From: Prevotella sp.
GTDB lineage: Bacteria > Bacteroidota > Bacteroidia > Bacteroidales > Dysgonomonadaceae
Length of the DNA stretch: 64,000 nucleotides
Direction: 5' to 3'
NCBI GenBank assembly: GCA_031285625.1
Contig: JAITVV010000084.1
Span: 83,791 to 147,790 of the forward strand
In this document: positions 63,161-64,000 of the stretch, piece after piece
Layout: each line of letters opens with the position of its first letter
Position numbering within the stretch: the first letter of the stretch is position 1
Program-made: the position numbers and the translations under genes
The notes under the pieces: model-generated
Told to the model about the DNA's origin: nothing
The model's input: the letters and a program-made list of their open reading frames with translations, nothing else
Databases searched by the model: none

Positions 63161-63697
63161 ATGAAAAAAATTGTTTTTGCTTTTTTATTCAGTTTAATTT
63201 CTATAGCTATGCTTGGACAAGGGTCATTATATGATTTTAAAGTAAAAGATATTGACGGGAAAGATTTTGATCTGTCAAGCCTTAAAGGGAAGAAGGTATT
63301 AGTTGTGAATGTTGCTTCTAAATGCGGTCTCACACCCCAATACGAAAAACTGCAACAACTATATGAAAAATATAAAGACAAGAATTTTGTCGTAATCGGA
63401 TTTCCAGCCAATAACTTCAATGGGCAAGAACCGGGAACAAACGAAGAAATAAAGTCATTTTGCGTTCTGAATTATGATGTAACATTTCCCATGATGAGCA
63501 AGATAGATGTAATAGGGCATAACAAAGCTCCTATTTACAAATGGCTTACCTTAAAGTCGGAAAACGGGAAGATGGATGCAGAAGTTCAGTGGAATTTTCA
63601 GAAATTTATGATTGACGAAAATGGTCATTTCGTTGATTTTGCAGCACCTCGCGAAGATCCGTTCTGTGACAAAATAGTAAAATGGATCGAAAATTAA
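63161..63697 (+). CDS. Glutathione/thioredoxin-type peroxidase, secreted
   Basis: Reduces hydroperoxides. 178 residues with a signal peptide (MKKIVFAFLFSLISIAMLGQ). The peroxidatic Cys is in NVASKCGLTPQY, and the Gln/Trp tetrad is seen in PANNFNGQEPG and VQWNFQKFMID. The Cys form usually takes electrons from thioredoxin rather than glutathione. Stands alone. Confidence 0.93.
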   Translation: MKKIVFAFLFSLISIAMLGQGSLYDFKVKDIDGKDFDLSSLKGKKVLVVNVASKCGLTPQYEKLQQLYEKYKDKNFVVIGFPANNFNGQEPGTNEEIKSFCVLNYDVTFPMMSKIDVIGHNKAPIYKWLTLKSENGKMDAEVQWNFQKFMIDENGHFVDFAAPREDPFCDKIVKWIEN

Positions 63698-63735
63698 GTA
63701 ACTAAAAGTATTTATTGTCGCATTTTACTTCATTC

Positions 63736-63849
63736 TTGTCATTCTGACCGCAGGAAGAATCTCATCCCCTCTTTACATACGCTACGCTCCTGTGACCGTT
63801 GGTTGTCTTGATAAATGGGTCGGGATGCTTCCTATTGTCAGCATGACAA
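63736..63849. repeat. Palindromic repeat element (REP or MITE-like)
   Basis: The left arm begins TTGTCATTCTGAC and runs to CATCCC (63736-63768); the right arm runs from GGGATGCTTCC to GCATGACAA (63822-63849) and is its imperfect inverted copy. About 53 bases lie between. A half copy is at about 21075. No coding capacity, so a non-autonomous or intergenic palindromic repeat is likely. Confidence 0.6.
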
Positions 63850-63926
63850 AGAGAATCAAAATCTTTTCACAATTATTTTCCTACAACTTTATCTATTATA
63901 AGTAACAATAAAAACTTATAACAGAT

Positions 63927-64000
63927 ATGGCAAAGTATACAGACAAGTTAGTTGAAAAGATTGTATCCCTTATAGAAGAAGACACCTTTAGTATTTCAGA
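63927..64000 (+). CDS. Partial gene, helix-turn-helix or small-terminase-like start
   Basis: Only 24 codons are in the window (MAKYTDKLVEKIVSLIEED, then TFSIS). The text is like the N-terminus of phBC6A51-type helix-turn-helix or small terminase proteins. It could begin another mobile element. Too short to decide. Confidence 0.35.
   Translation, partial: MAKYTDKLVEKIVSLIEEDTFSIS

Overview
The window reads as a Bacteroidetes chromosome, most likely Bacteroidales; a Dysgonomonas-like genus is only a guess. Host genes lack Shine-Dalgarno sites. Many sit behind the Bacteroidetes -7 box TAnnTTTG, some with a -33 TTG 19-20 bases upstream. Lipoprotein signal peptides are common, and the prophage carries BACON, DUF5053 and DUF5675 type proteins typical of phages of this phylum.

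Left host arm (1-28058): a partial P-type cation ATPase; pyrB-pyrI with a flavin reductase; a secreted S41 protease; a galM-GH43 lipoprotein pair; a polyprenyl diphosphate synthase; a conserved hypothetical with tatD; tRNA-Ser(GGA); a nuclease lipoprotein; a methyltransferase; gdhA; cysE; a phosphoglycerate-mutase-like phosphatase; two tandem thioesterases; an unusual two-domain esterase; purL; ugd; a lolD-like ATPase; and the first half of dprA.

Prophage (about 28059-60940): a siphovirus-like element of about 33 kb, much more AT-rich than the host, with nearly all genes on the + strand. A large serine recombinase lies at the left end. Then come a tail chaperone with a poly-T -1 frameshift site, tail and baseplate proteins, the tape measure, tail fibres, prohead protease, major capsid protein, two related tail-tube-like proteins (one with a BACON domain), portal and connector. 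After these come a small minus-strand regulatory operon with a palindromic operator, a lysis-type gene, stem-loop-rich non-coding DNA, a replication initiator and a sigma-like factor. Many phage genes form separate units: a terminator hairpin is followed directly by TATGTATAT, five variable bases, AAATATCAATA, and about 15 bases later the start codon. GATC is absent from the whole element although it is frequent in the flanks. No terminase or obvious integrase-linked repressor was found.

The junctions do not match. The left end cuts dprA; the right end cuts both a phage gene and an unrelated M28 peptidase gene on the other strand. The missing halves of dprA, the peptidase and the phage gene are not in the window. 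This points to a deletion or rearrangement after integration, so the prophage is probably defective.

Right host arm (60940-64000): the truncated M28 peptidase with a DUF1634 protein and a TauE/SafE transporter, a secreted glutathione peroxidase, an inverted-repeat element, and the start of a gene that runs off the window.
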